A stretch of DNA of 64,000 nucleotides, from contig MHAZ01000004.1 of assembly GCA_001803165.1 (NCBI GenBank), positions 62,001 through 126,000 on the forward strand, written 5' to 3'. Numbering within the stretch: position 1 is the stretch's first letter; the number at the start of each line of letters is the position of its first letter. The position numbers were made by a program, and so were the translations under genes. This document shows positions 37,517 to 46,970 of the stretch, piece after piece. The stretch is from Stygiobacter sp. RIFOXYC2_FULL_38_25 (lineage in GTDB: Bacteria; Bacteroidota; Ignavibacteria; Ignavibacteriales; Melioribacteraceae). The notes under the pieces are model-generated. The model was not told where the DNA came from, did no database searches, and worked only from the letters and a program-made list of their open reading frames with translations.

Positions 37517-39736
37517 ATGAAAGCATCAAAAATTGTTTTGATTCTTTTTGTTTCTGCTATTAGTCTGCTGGGTCAAAACTTCGGCAAATGGAAAATTCAT
37601 GCCGATATGAAAACAATAAGCGGCACTGTAGCAATGGGTAACAATATTTGGGCAGCTACTTCCGGCGGAGCGTTCAAAACCGGAACTGTTGATTCTTCCT
37701 TCCAAATTTTTACAAAAGCAGATGGTTTAAGCAGCCAAAATTTAACGGCTATTGGCGTTGATGCCGGTAATAACATTTGGTTTGGTTCCGGTGAAGGGCA
37801 CATAAACATTCTCAATCCCGAAACAAATACCATTGAAAAGATTTTGGACATTTTTAACTCGAGCAAAATTAAAAAAGCTATCAATAATATTTTTGTTAAA
37901 GGCGATTCAATTATTGTCTCAACTGATTTTGGGATTACCGTTATCAGCGCACAAAAACTTTCGCTGCTTGATAGCTTCTTAAAACTCGGCAATTTTTCTG
38001 CAGAGACTAAAGTACTAAGCACATTTAAGAGTAATCTGTTTTATGTCTGTACGGAATCCGGAGTGGCAATACAGAAAGCCGGCGCTCAAAACCTTTCAGC
38101 ACCGGAATCATGGAATAATTATACTTTGAACAGCAACGGAAAGACTATTACGCCTTACAAAATTCTCCAGTTCAACTCGGATGTTCTATTAGCTACTTCA
38201 AATGGCGTTTACAAGTTTCAGAATAATACCTGGAACCCATTCCTTCTAAGCGAAAGAAAAATTGTTGATCTTGCTGTGAGCAATAATTCCCTTCTACTTA
38301 TTTCCGAAGATTCTCTATACCAGTATTCAAATTCTCAAATAACAACACTATATAATAATTCGTCAGTTACATTCAGAATGCTGAATCTATCCCCATCTGC
38401 TATTTATATATCTACAGCCAACGGTTTAATTGAATTGAAAAACAACAAAACTAGAATGCTTTTACCAAGTTCGCCGGCGAGCAATTCGTTTTTGAATATG
38501 GCTATAGCACCAAACGGATCAGTCTGGATTGCAACAGGAAAAGACCTTACCGGCAAGGGCTTTTTTCAATTCGATGGTGAAAAATGGAAAATTTTCAATA
38601 TGAAAAATTATCCTCAGCTAGTTTCAGATGCTATCTACAATCTTTCTATTGGAAGCGACACGACTATTTACTTAGGAACCTGGGGAAAAGGTGCAATCTT
38701 TTATAAAAACGGGAAATTCGATGTTTTCAACACAACAAATTCCGGTATGTCTGGTATTCCGGCTGATGATAAATTTCTTGTAATTTCAGATTTAAAACCA
38801 GATTCAAAAGGAAATGTTTGGTTTGTTAATCCTCTTTCTTCTGCCGGCAAACCTTTAAGTGTTTACACAAAGGATAAAAAGTGGATTCACTATTCATTCA
38901 CCAACCCGACCATCTCAACAAACGAATTCCTCGATAAAATGGTTATTGACGAAAATAACGTTAAATGGTTTTTCGCTACTCAAGGTAACCGGGGAATTTA
39001 TTATTTCAACGATAAGGGAACTTTAGAAAACACTTTGGATGATACTCAGGGTTACATTTCAAAGTCGGATGGTTTATCAAGCGATTTGATTTCTTACCTC
39101 ACCTTAGATAGACGGGGACAACTATGGATTGGAACTGATGTGGGCGTAAATATGATTAGCGATCCTACAAGACCAAAAACTACCCTTTCCACTTTAGTCG
39201 GGCTTTCAGTTCGCAATCAATCGGTAAACTGTATTGCTGTTGATCCCATAGACCAAAAATGGGTTGGAACAAATAATGGTGTTTTCGTTTTATCCTCTGA
39301 TGGATATCAACTGATCAATTATTTTAACGCTAAGAACAGTCCATTACCGAATGATAATGTGATGAGTATTACAATTGATTCCAAGAGCGGGAAAGTTTAT
39401 ATAGGCACCGATTATGGTTTGGCTGAGCTTTCAACATCTTTCATCGAACCAAAAGAAAGTTTTGAGAGCCTTTACATCTATCCAAATCCATTTGTTATTG
39501 GCAAAGAAGAAAGCAGCGTAACAATAGACGGCTTGATACGTAACAGCAGCATTAAAATTCTAAGTGTAACCGGAGATTTGGTTGCAAACTTTGAAACTCC
39601 CGGCGGGAAAATTGCTTTCTGGAATGGCAAAGACTCTAACGGAAATTTGGTATCGAGCGGAGTTTATTTCATTGTAGCTTTCGATGAAGAAGGCAACAAC
39701 ATCAAAACATCTAAAGTTGCTGTAATTAGAAAATAG
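37517..39736 (+). CDS. Secreted beta-propeller protein with type IX sorting domain
   Basis: 739 residues. A signal peptide (KIVLILFVSAISLLGQ, cleaved near residue 20) is followed by many short repeats such as NNIWAATSGGAFK, GNNIWFGSGEG, QLWIGTDVGVNMI, QKWVGTNNGVFVL and KVYIGTDYGLAEL, which are two-component-regulator-propeller-type blades. The last about 80 residues form a Por-type C-terminal sorting domain: LYIYPNPFVIGKE, IKILSVTGDLVANFE, WNGKDSNGNLVSSGVYFI, KVAVIRK. By family knowledge this domain directs passage through the type IX secretion system to the cell surface. Function is unknown; it resembles the sensor part of hybrid two-component systems without the kinase. Confidence 0.92.
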   Translation: MKASKIVLILFVSAISLLGQNFGKWKIHADMKTISGTVAMGNNIWAATSGGAFKTGTVDSSFQIFTKADGLSSQNLTAIGVDAGNNIWFGSGEGHINILNPETNTIEKILDIFNSSKIKKAINNIFVKGDSIIVSTDFGITVISAQKLSLLDSFLKLGNFSAETKVLSTFKSNLFYVCTESGVAIQKAGAQNLSAPESWNNYTLNSNGKTITPYKILQFNSDVLLATSNGVYKFQNNTWNPFLLSERKIVDLAVSNNSLLLISEDSLYQYSNSQITTLYNNSSVTFRMLNLSPSAIYISTANGLIELKNNKTRMLLPSSPASNSFLNMAIAPNGSVWIATGKDLTGKGFFQFDGEKWKIFNMKNYPQLVSDAIYNLSIGSDTTIYLGTWGKGAIFYKNGKFDVFNTTNSGMSGIPADDKFLVISDLKPDSKGNVWFVNPLSSAGKPLSVYTKDKKWIHYSFTNPTISTNEFLDKMVIDENNVKWFFATQGNRGIYYFNDKGTLENTLDDTQGYISKSDGLSSDLISYLTLDRRGQLWIGTDVGVNMISDPTRPKTTLSTLVGLSVRNQSVNCIAVDPIDQKWVGTNNGVFVLSSDGYQLINYFNAKNSPLPNDNVMSITIDSKSGKVYIGTDYGLAELSTSFIEPKESFESLYIYPNPFVIGKEESSVTIDGLIRNSSIKILSVTGDLVANFETPGGKIAFWNGKDSNGNLVSSGVYFIVAFDEEGNNIKTSKVAVIRK

Positions 39737-39753
39737 GGTTTGGCTTCAATTTT

Positions 39754-41703
39754 ATGATAGATATTTCTAATCTCTCGATTCAGTTTACAGGCGAAAATTT
39801 ATTCGAAGGAGTAAATCTTAGAATTTCCCGCCACGATAAAGTTGCGCTTGTTGGTTCAAACGGAACCGGCAAATCAACTTTTCTTAAACTTCTTTATGGG
39901 ATAGAGCAGCCGGAAACCGGAAGCATCAAGAAGCAAAAAGGAATCCGCATCGGCTACCTTCCGCAAGATATAATTGCATTCCGCGGGCAAACACTTTTCA
40001 ACGAAGTAAAAACTTCCCTTCCGGATATTCGCTCTTTAGATGAGCGGGAAAGGTTAGTTTTGGAAAATTTGAATGACCAAACCATTTCCGAAGAAGACCG
40101 TGCGGAAGTTCTTGAAGAGTTGGGAGAAATCCATCTTAGAAAAGATCAAATAGATTTTTACTCTGCAGATTCAAGAATTGAAAAAGTGTTGATGGGCTTG
40201 GGCTTCCGTGAAAAAGATTTTTTCCGCCGTACTGAAGAATTTTCCGGCGGCTGGCAAATGCGCATTCAGATGGCTAAGATTCTTCTCTCTCAAAACGATT
40301 TACTGTTGATGGATGAGCCTACGAACCACCTTGATATTGACACGCTTGGCTGGCTGATAGATTATCTTCAATCATCAGATGCCGCGCTGCTAATAATTTC
40401 CCACGATAGGCATTTCATTAATTGCGTTACGAACAGAACTATCGAAGTCTTTGATAGACAAATAAATTTTTATTCCGGCAACTACAGCCAATATTTAGTT
40501 TACAAAGAAGAGCGCGAAAAACAATTACTTGCTTTACAGAAAAACCGCGAGAAGCGTAAAAAAGAAATTGAAGGATTTGTAGAACGGTTCCGCTACAAAG
40601 CCTCGAAAGCAAGGCAGGTACAAAGCCGTGTTAAACAGCTTGAGAAAATTGAAACGATTGATTTAGCTTCCGATGAAAAGAAAATTGAGCTTCGCTTCCC
40701 CGACCCTCCTAAAAGCGGTGTTGTACCGGTTGAGATTAAAAATCTAAACCATTCCTATGGCTCTTTAGATGTTTTGAAGAATGTAAATCTTCAGATCGAA
40801 CGCGAGGATAAGATTGCTATTGTTGGACCAAACGGAGCCGGTAAAACAACACTTGCTAAGATTATTGCATCAAAGTTAACTGCAACAAATGGTACTATTA
40901 CGCTTGGGCACAACACTATTTTATCTTACTATGAACAAGAAGTCGCCGATTCAATTGATCCGGAATACGATTTAATTGATGCGCTTGAAGAGGTGAACAA
41001 TGACTTATCTGCCGGACAGTTGCGGGGGATTCTTGGCTCGTTTCTCTTTTCCGGCGATGATGTATTCAAAAAAATCAAAGTGCTTTCGGGCGGAGAAAGA
41101 AGCAGGGTCGCGCTTTCTCGTCTTCTGCTAACCAAAGCCAACCTAATTATTTTGGATGAACCGACAAACCATTTGGATTTTTCCTCTAAAGCAATTTTGC
41201 AAGAAGCGTTAATGAATTTTAGCGGCACATTAATTATCGTCTCGCACGATATTGATTTCCTTCGCCCTATCGTAAATAAAGTAATTGAAATTAGAGATTG
41301 CTTTGTAAAAGTCTTCCCGGGTGATATTGATTACTATATGTTGAAACGCCAGGAGATTCTTGAGCAAAAAACAGAAGCAGTCGAAACTTCTTCTGCCGAT
41401 AAAACAAACAGAAAAGATCAAAAAAGAATTGAAGCTGAACTGCGCCAGAAAAAGTTTGCGGCTACAAAAGAGTTGAGAGCGAAACTTGAAAAGTGTGAAA
41501 AGGAAGTTGCGAACTTAGAAGAATTGAAAAGTAAATTGGAAAGCGAACTTTCCGATGCTAAGATTTTTACCAACCCACAACTTGCTAAAGAGAAGAACTT
41601 GGAATACGAAAAAACTAAAGTTGAGCTTGATACAACTTATCACCTTTGGACAGAATTAAGTGACAAGCTCAAAGGAATCGAAAAAAGTTTTGACGCTAAT
41701 TAG
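39754..41703 (+). CDS. ABC-F ATPase
   Basis: 649 residues with two ABC ATPase domains and no membrane segments. The first Walker A is GSNGTGKST near residue 35, with signature FSGGWQMR and LLMDEPTNHLD. The linker is highly charged (KREKRKKEIEGFVERFRYKASKARQVQSR, about 260-290). The second Walker A is GPNGAGKTT near 358, with LSGGERSRVALSRLLL and LIILDEPTNHLD. The last 100 residues form a coiled coil (ELRAKLEKCEKEVANLEE). This is the Uup/YdiF-like branch of ABC-F proteins, which bind the ribosomal E site and relieve stalled translation; some give antibiotic resistance. It lies 17 bases after the propeller gene, and the end overlaps the convergent ROK gene by 4 bases. Confidence 0.94.
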   Translation: MIDISNLSIQFTGENLFEGVNLRISRHDKVALVGSNGTGKSTFLKLLYGIEQPETGSIKKQKGIRIGYLPQDIIAFRGQTLFNEVKTSLPDIRSLDERERLVLENLNDQTISEEDRAEVLEELGEIHLRKDQIDFYSADSRIEKVLMGLGFREKDFFRRTEEFSGGWQMRIQMAKILLSQNDLLLMDEPTNHLDIDTLGWLIDYLQSSDAALLIISHDRHFINCVTNRTIEVFDRQINFYSGNYSQYLVYKEEREKQLLALQKNREKRKKEIEGFVERFRYKASKARQVQSRVKQLEKIETIDLASDEKKIELRFPDPPKSGVVPVEIKNLNHSYGSLDVLKNVNLQIEREDKIAIVGPNGAGKTTLAKIIASKLTATNGTITLGHNTILSYYEQEVADSIDPEYDLIDALEEVNNDLSAGQLRGILGSFLFSGDDVFKKIKVLSGGERSRVALSRLLLTKANLIILDEPTNHLDFSSKAILQEALMNFSGTLIIVSHDIDFLRPIVNKVIEIRDCFVKVFPGDIDYYMLKRQEILEQKTEAVETSSADKTNRKDQKRIEAELRQKKFAATKELRAKLEKCEKEVANLEELKSKLESELSDAKIFTNPQLAKEKNLEYEKTKVELDTTYHLWTELSDKLKGIEKSFDAN

Positions 41704-42668
41704 TTGCCCAGAAACTCTTCTGCTAAAGCAATTCCGCCATATAAAGCTGCATCATCGCCAAGTTTCGTTTCAAAGATTTTAACACATTTGCCCGGAGCTT
41801 CCAAAACTGATTCATTAAAAGCTTTGGAAATAATTGGCACCATAAATTCGTGCATAGCCTCAATCACACCACCGCCCAGCACAATAGTATCAATGTTCAG
41901 CAGAGTTGTAATGCTACCCAGGACAGTTCCTATAGTCTTGCCGGCTTTCGTTAATTGCTTAATAACAACCGGGTCTTCCTTCTTAAGAGCTTCCAGAAGT
42001 GCTTTGCTTTTTATCTGCTTCTTTGACTTGGCATAATCCTTTAGAACACTCTTCTTCCCTTTCCCCAAATTCTTTTTTATTTCACGAACAATTGCAGTAC
42101 GGCTTGCCATCAATTCAAATGTTGAATGAACCGGCGAAATAGAGAATGCACCTTTTCCGTCAACAAGCATGTGCCCAATTTCTCCGGCGTAGAAAGATGA
42201 GCCGCGGTAAATTTTTCCATCAAAGAAAAGAGCGCCGCCAATTCCGGTCCCAACAAAAACAACAATCATGTTTTTTACTTCACCATTCAGCTCGTAATTC
42301 TTGATTCCAAGTCCGGCAAGGTTAACATCATTCTCTATTAAAACCGGAATGGAAATTTGGCTGGAAAGCGCTTCCTTAATATTAAACTCAACTAATCCTA
42401 AATTTGGTGCAACGGCAATAACTCCGGTTGCCGGATTAACAGTGCCCGGAACTCCCATACAGACAGCTTTAATATCATTTTCAGTTAGATTGTTTTCAGC
42501 TAAAATTTGCTTAACGGATTCTGAAATAGCGCGGACAATTTCATCGCCCCCCTTTCCGGTATCTGTGGCAACCTTTACTCTCGCTACAATTTCATTTTGG
42601 TTATTAATTAGAGCAGAAAGAATTTTTGTTCCGCCTAAATCCACACTGATGATATACGAAGCCGCCAT
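41700..42668 (-). CDS. ROK-family sugar kinase lacking the zinc motif
   Basis: 322 residues. The ATP site SVDLGGTKILSALI is at the N-terminus, followed by GVPGTVNPATGVI, the catalytic Asp in PVLIENDVNLAGLG (near 108), VFVGTGIGGALFFDGK and GEIGHMLVDG. In most ROK proteins GEIGH is followed by a CxCGxxGCxE zinc site, but here the corresponding stretch reads GKGAFSISPVHSTFELMASR with no Cys. A phosphate-binding VLGGGVIEA is near the C-terminus. The likely reaction is phosphorylation of glucose or another hexose/aminosugar, which fits the nearby glycolytic genes, but substrate and zinc-independence are inference. Confidence 0.92.
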   Translation of the reverse strand: MAASYIISVDLGGTKILSALINNQNEIVARVKVATDTGKGGDEIVRAISESVKQILAENNLTENDIKAVCMGVPGTVNPATGVIAVAPNLGLVEFNIKEALSSQISIPVLIENDVNLAGLGIKNYELNGEVKNMIVVFVGTGIGGALFFDGKIYRGSSFYAGEIGHMLVDGKGAFSISPVHSTFELMASRTAIVREIKKNLGKGKKSVLKDYAKSKKQIKSKALLEALKKEDPVVIKQLTKAGKTIGTVLGSITTLLNIDTIVLGGGVIEAMHEFMVPIISKAFNESVLEAPGKCVKIFETKLGDDAALYGGIALAEEFLGN

Positions 42669-42804
42669 TTTGTCTCCGGTTGTGTCTATATATACTGCAA
42701 GAATAGTTATTTAATTTTTACTAAATTTCTCTTGGTAAATGATAAATGAATTGTGATTTCTACTCACTTAAGATAATAGTTTTTTGAATTATGCGGGAGA
42801 GCTA

Positions 42805-44433
42805 ATGCATATAAATTTTTCGAACATTCCGGCACACCAGAACTTGTTCTTGGATTATATTGAGGAATTTGACAATGTTGCCAGATTTTACGGCAAAAAT
42901 TTTAGAGATATAGAGCAGTATCTACCTCATTTCCAAAAGCTGGCGGGGCAAGATAGACCGCACCGCGCTGTGCTTTCGGAAATTATACAGACTCAATATC
43001 TTAACCAAAAGATTTCTAAAGCAACTCAGCACAACATTGAACTTCTTGCTTACCCAAAAACTATTGCTGTAGTTACCGGGCAGCAATTAGGACTTTTTGG
43101 CGGACCACTTTATACTTTCTTTAAAACAATTACCGCAGTTAAACTTTGCCTATTTCTAAAAGAGCAGTTTCCGGATTTTAATTTTGTTCCGGTTTTTTGG
43201 CTTGAAGGCGACGACCACGATTTTGACGAAGTGCGCAATTTTTCCATACTTAGCAACGACAACTCGCTGCTGAATATCAGGTATGAAGATGGTCTTGAAG
43301 AAGAGATTAACCGTGGTTCAATCGGCGGATTGAAATTTAATGAAAACCTAAATGCTGTTTTTGAAAACTTAAACAGCTCACTCCGCGAAACAGAATTCAA
43401 AGCTTCCTTAGTTGATCTGCTTAAATCAATCTATCAGCCTGGGAAAACATTTTTAGAAACCTTCCGTGAATTGATGATGAACTTCTTCGATGAATACGGA
43501 TTGGTTTTATTTAATCCGCTTGACAGCAAAGCAAAAAGATTGCTCATCCCGGTATTCAAGAAAGCTATAGCAGAATACGCCGAACAATCAACAGCATTGG
43601 TTGAAAGAAGCGCTGAGTTAGAAGAAACTTACCACGCGCAAGTAAAAGTTAAACCCATCAATATGTTTTATGTTGATGAAAATGAGCGCGCTCTGATAGA
43701 GCCGACAGATACAGGCGATCTTCGTTTGAAAGGTAAAAGAAAGAAATTCTCTTTTGAAGATTTACTTAACCAGATTGAGTTTACTCCGGAGAAGTTTAGT
43801 CCAAATGTTTTGCTGCGCCCTATCTGCCAGGACTATTTATTTTCAACCGGTTTTTATATTGGCGGACCGGGAGAAATTAGCTATTTCGCTCAGGTAAATC
43901 CGTTGTACGAAATTTTCGATATAGAAGAACCATTTATCTATCCGCGCTCCAGCGCAACAATAGTTGAGCAAGGCGTTAATCAAGTTCTCAGCAAGCATTC
44001 ATTTACTTACACAGATATTTTTAGCGAAGAAGAAGAACTGATACGTAGAATCGTGAAAGCATCTTCCGAATTGAATTTGGATGCTCTCTTTGCTAAATCG
44101 AATGAAGAAGTGACGAAAATCTTTGTTGAGATTTCTGAAAAACTCACTTTAGTAGATAAAACGCTTGGCGATCTTTCTGAAAAGTCGAAACAAAAAATTG
44201 AGCAGACTTTAGATTATCTAAAGAGCAAATCTTCTGATGCTGAAAAACGGAAATATGAGACTTCAATTAGGCAGATAACAAAAGTTAGAAACATTCTATT
44301 CCCTAACGGCAGTCTTCAAGAAAGGGAAATTAACTTCATCTACTTTGTGAATAAGTATGGCATGGACTTTATGAAATGGATGCACAACGAATTGGAGATA
44401 AACAAGTTCGAGCATCAAATATTGGAGTTATAA
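42805..44433 (+). CDS. bshC: BshC, putative cysteine ligase of bacillithiol synthesis
   Basis: 542 residues, normal for BshC. It is thought to add cysteine to glucosaminyl-malate in the last step of bacillithiol synthesis. Landmarks are AVVTGQQLGLFGGPLYTFFKTITA (HUP-like nucleotide fold, about 95-120), FVPVFWLEGDDHDFDEV, LRPICQDYLFSTGFYIGGPGEI and YPRSSATIVE, plus a C-terminal coiled coil. The frame is open seven codons further to a TTG, but GGGAGAG lies eight bases before the ATG at 42805, which I choose. bshA and bshB are not in the window. Presence of the gene implies bacillithiol or a related thiol in this organism. Confidence 0.94.
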   Translation: MHINFSNIPAHQNLFLDYIEEFDNVARFYGKNFRDIEQYLPHFQKLAGQDRPHRAVLSEIIQTQYLNQKISKATQHNIELLAYPKTIAVVTGQQLGLFGGPLYTFFKTITAVKLCLFLKEQFPDFNFVPVFWLEGDDHDFDEVRNFSILSNDNSLLNIRYEDGLEEEINRGSIGGLKFNENLNAVFENLNSSLRETEFKASLVDLLKSIYQPGKTFLETFRELMMNFFDEYGLVLFNPLDSKAKRLLIPVFKKAIAEYAEQSTALVERSAELEETYHAQVKVKPINMFYVDENERALIEPTDTGDLRLKGKRKKFSFEDLLNQIEFTPEKFSPNVLLRPICQDYLFSTGFYIGGPGEISYFAQVNPLYEIFDIEEPFIYPRSSATIVEQGVNQVLSKHSFTYTDIFSEEEELIRRIVKASSELNLDALFAKSNEEVTKIFVEISEKLTLVDKTLGDLSEKSKQKIEQTLDYLKSKSSDAEKRKYETSIRQITKVRNILFPNGSLQEREINFIYFVNKYGMDFMKWMHNELEINKFEHQILEL

Positions 44434-45708
44434 AACCAGATTAGTTAGCTGCTCGTAAAATTTTGGGTTTGAGATTCCAACGCACTCAAAGCCGGAAACA
44501 GTTCCGCCATTTTCTAACAAAGAAGAAAGAACTCCAAAAGTCATTGCAATTCGGTGGTCATCGTAGCTTTCAAATTGTGCCGGAATTGAGGAGGGTTTTC
44601 CGCGCAATTCAAAGCCATCTTCAAACTCGATCACTTCTAAGCCGACCTTCTTATAGTTATCGCAAAGGGATTTTATTCTATCGGATTCTTTTACACGCAA
44701 TTCCTTTGCGTTTTCAATTCTGAAATTTCCCTCGGCAAATAAACCGGCGACCGACAAGATTGGAATCTCATCAATTATATTAGGAATGATTTCTTTTGAA
44801 ATAACAACATTTTTCAATTGGCTTGAAGCTACACGAATATCGCCGGTTTCTTCTCCACCCTCTTTTCTCTGGTTAAGTATTTGTATGTCTCCACCCATTT
44901 GCTGCAAAACAGAAACTAAACCTGTACGGGTTGGATTAAGAGAAACATTGCGGATGGTTATTTCCGAATCCTTTACTAACAATGCTGCCACAATAAAAAA
45001 TGCCGCGCTGGAAATATCTGCCGGGACGGTAATATCAGTCGGCTTGGGATAATTCTTCTTTGAAGCAAAAATCTTCATTCCATTTTCGGTTGGAACTGTT
45101 TTTAGACCAAGCATCAACTCCGTATGATTTCTTGTTGGAACCGGCTCGATAAATTCTGATTCTTCATCTAAATGGATAGCAAGCAAAATCATAGCGCTTT
45201 TTACTTGAGCGCTGGCAACTTGAAATGTGTAATAGATACTATGTATTTCATCTGACGGAAATATTTTCAGCGGCAGAGTTCCATTTTCATTTGCAGAAAG
45301 TTTTGCGCCCATTAATTTAAGCGGCTCAACAATCCGTTTCATTGGTCTTTTTGATAAAGAAGCATCGCCAATGATTTCCGTTTCAAAATTTTGCGCTGCT
45401 AAAATTCCACTAATTAATCTTGTCGTCGTTCCGGAATTCCCGGCATCGAGTTGGGATTGCGCCAGAGTAAGCTTCCCAATTCCCTTTCCAATTACTTCAA
45501 TTGTGTTTCCATCTCTCTTAAATTCGCAGCCCATTTTGGCAAAGCAGTTCATCGTTGAAGAAACATCCTCAGATTCGGAACAATTGCGTATTACCGATTT
45601 TCCTTCTGCCATCGAAGCAAACATTACAGCGCGGTGAGAAATTGATTTATCACCGGCAAGAAACAATTCCCCTCTCAAACTTTTTATTTTCTCAAATTTT
45701 TGAATCAT
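44428..45708 (-). CDS. aroA: 3-phosphoshikimate 1-carboxyvinyltransferase (EPSP synthase)
   Basis: 426 residues. It joins phosphoenolpyruvate to shikimate 3-phosphate in chorismate synthesis, downstream of the DAHP synthase encoded at 21 kb. Motifs are AGDKSISHRAVMFASMA (catalytic Lys near 20), DAGNSGTTTRLISGIL, KRPMKRIVEPL, SAQVKSAMIL, LRVKESDRI and YDDHRIAMTFGV. It overlaps trmH by four bases, and trmH overlaps the HicB-like gene by four bases, so the three genes form one tightly coupled transcript. Its 3' end overlaps the convergent bshC by six bases. Confidence 0.98.
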   Translation of the reverse strand: MIQKFEKIKSLRGELFLAGDKSISHRAVMFASMAEGKSVIRNCSESEDVSSTMNCFAKMGCEFKRDGNTIEVIGKGIGKLTLAQSQLDAGNSGTTTRLISGILAAQNFETEIIGDASLSKRPMKRIVEPLKLMGAKLSANENGTLPLKIFPSDEIHSIYYTFQVASAQVKSAMILLAIHLDEESEFIEPVPTRNHTELMLGLKTVPTENGMKIFASKKNYPKPTDITVPADISSAAFFIVAALLVKDSEITIRNVSLNPTRTGLVSVLQQMGGDIQILNQRKEGGEETGDIRVASSQLKNVVISKEIIPNIIDEIPILSVAGLFAEGNFRIENAKELRVKESDRIKSLCDNYKKVGLEVIEFEDGFELRGKPSSIPAQFESYDDHRIAMTFGVLSSLLENGGTVSGFECVGISNPKFYEQLTNLVL

Positions 45709-46295
45709 TTGTCACACCACTTATCAATTAAATTATCGAGCTCCTCTTTTGTAAAACTAGGAACCGAGTACATACCTTTTAGAAATCTCTGCCTCTGTGC
45801 TTCATACAAGATTACTGCTGAGGCAACAGATACATTTAAACTCTGCACCATTCCACGCATTGGTATATAAAACGATTTATCAACCAGCTTTTGCAATTCC
45901 GGCGATACGCCACGTTTCTCATTGCCCATTACGATTGCAACTGGTCCGGTCAAATCCAATTCGTATAGATCAACCGCGTTTTCGTCTAACATACTCGCGT
46001 AAATTTTGTAACCAAGTTTATGCAGCTCGTCGCAGCAATCTTTTTCTGATTTATACCTCTGAATATCAATCCATTTGTTTGCGGAAGAAGCAGTAACTTT
46101 ATTCAGTTTTGGGAATTCTTCAATAGTATAAAGTAAGCCAACATTCTGTACGCCGGTAGCATCGCAAGAACGAAGAATTGCGCTAACATTATGTGAATCG
46201 TGAATATTTTCCAGAATTAACCGCAGCGAAGCTTGCCTCGCCTCGGCAGCTTGCGTTAATCTCTGAAGCCTTCTTTCTGTCTTAAATTCTCTCAT
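45705..46295 (-). CDS. trmH: TrmH-type tRNA 2'-O-methyltransferase
   Basis: 196 residues with the SPOUT fold of TrmH, which methylates the ribose of G18 in the tRNA D-loop. Motif 1 is RLILENIHDSHNVSAILRSCDATG, motif 2 is VAIVMGNEKRGVSPE, and motif 3 is YIPMRGMVQSLNVSVASAVILYEA. It is close in length to the 229-residue E. coli protein but lacks part of its C-terminal tail. It is translationally coupled to the HicB-like gene upstream and aroA downstream through four-base overlaps. The SpoU-type rRNA methyltransferases are less likely, because the N-terminal RTERRL/RLTQAAEARQ region is typical of TrmH. Confidence 0.92.
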   Translation of the reverse strand: MREFKTERRLQRLTQAAEARQASLRLILENIHDSHNVSAILRSCDATGVQNVGLLYTIEEFPKLNKVTASSANKWIDIQRYKSEKDCCDELHKLGYKIYASMLDENAVDLYELDLTGPVAIVMGNEKRGVSPELQKLVDKSFYIPMRGMVQSLNVSVASAVILYEAQRQRFLKGMYSVPSFTKEELDNLIDKWCDK

Positions 46296-46516
46296 CCCTT
46301 ATCAAAAATCAATTTATAGATTAAGTCCGGAGATTCTCTTCTCGCCAAATCAATTTTAATTTTCAGATTCGGACGCTGCAAATAATACTTTAGCAACTCA
46401 ACAGTTTTCGTAATCGCTTCTTCCTCTTCATGTGCCCACGACTCACAACCATGAATAGAAGGAACGTTGGTTGAAAAACCATCATCGGTTTTTGTTACGA
46501 TTAAATCCAATACCAA
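46292..46516 (-). CDS. HicB-like small protein
   Basis: 74 residues. The segment LIVTKTDDGFSTNVPSIHGCESWAHEEEEAITKTVELLKYYL has the beta-beta-alpha pattern of the HicB_like antitoxin fold (partial RNase H-like). There is no C-terminal DNA-binding domain and no HicA toxin gene beside it, so a toxin-antitoxin role is doubtful. Orphan proteins of this kind are common and of unknown function. Its stop overlaps the trmH start by four bases, so it leads the trmH-aroA operon. The promoter must lie in the repeat-rich region upstream. Confidence 0.75.
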   Translation of the reverse strand: MVLDLIVTKTDDGFSTNVPSIHGCESWAHEEEEAITKTVELLKYYLQRPNLKIKIDLARRESPDLIYKLIFDKG

Positions 46517-46592
46517 GAAGAATCTCCATTAATGGGTGGCTAATTTATTCACTATCTAGCCATTGCGCAATTTTTCAGCAAACTTTTTACTG

Positions 46593-46655
46593 CTGTCGCG
46601 GACCACTCCGCGACAGAAACACCTTTCTTTAGTCATGGCATGATCATTACGATGG
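46593..46655. repeat. Solo REP-like unit
   Basis: CTGTCGCGGA and TCCGCGACAG (46593-46602 and 46607-46616) form a perfect 10-bp stem with loop CCAC, identical to the palindrome at 48599 beside the transposase. After about 14 bases a decayed form of the second palindrome type (AGTCATGG..., 46631-46655) follows. It is a dispersed copy of the RAYT-linked repeat, about 2 kb from the transposase gene. Confidence 0.85.
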
Positions 46656-46697
46656 AGGGAAGCTGTTCTGTTACATAATCCCGAATAGGAAATACTT

Positions 46698-46970
46698 GGA
46701 CAGAAAAATATTAACATGATAATGGATTTAATGAGCAATATTATTCACTCATTAGTGAATTGTTTTATACCGTCCCTAAAGGGACTTAACAAATATTGTG
46801 TATTCATTATTCTATAGATATTTCGCTCCTTCGAAGGAGTCCTTCGGACTAACGGAGCTAAAAGTCCCGTAGGGATAAAATATCTATAAGTAAATGAATA
46901 CCAAATAAACCAAAGTCCCTTTAGGGACGATACAGAGAACATCTATGCTCATTGCTATCTCGGTTTTGAG
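46698..46970 (-). repeat. 273-bp interspersed repeat, copy 1
   Basis: The reverse complement of this segment aligns with 63531-63823 at both ends: one end shares CCTCAAAACCG, ATAGATGTTCTCTGTAT and ACTTTGGTTTATTTG, the other shares AAATCCATTATCATGTTAAT. Internally it holds short palindromes (GTCCCTTTAGGGAC near 46913 and the GGAGTCCTTCGGACT type near 46837). It is noncoding and of unknown mobility. Confidence 0.85.

Noticed and set aside
46292-46516. HicAB toxin-antitoxin system
   Set aside because: Only a HicB-like domain is present; no HicA gene on either side, and the gene is coupled to trmH.
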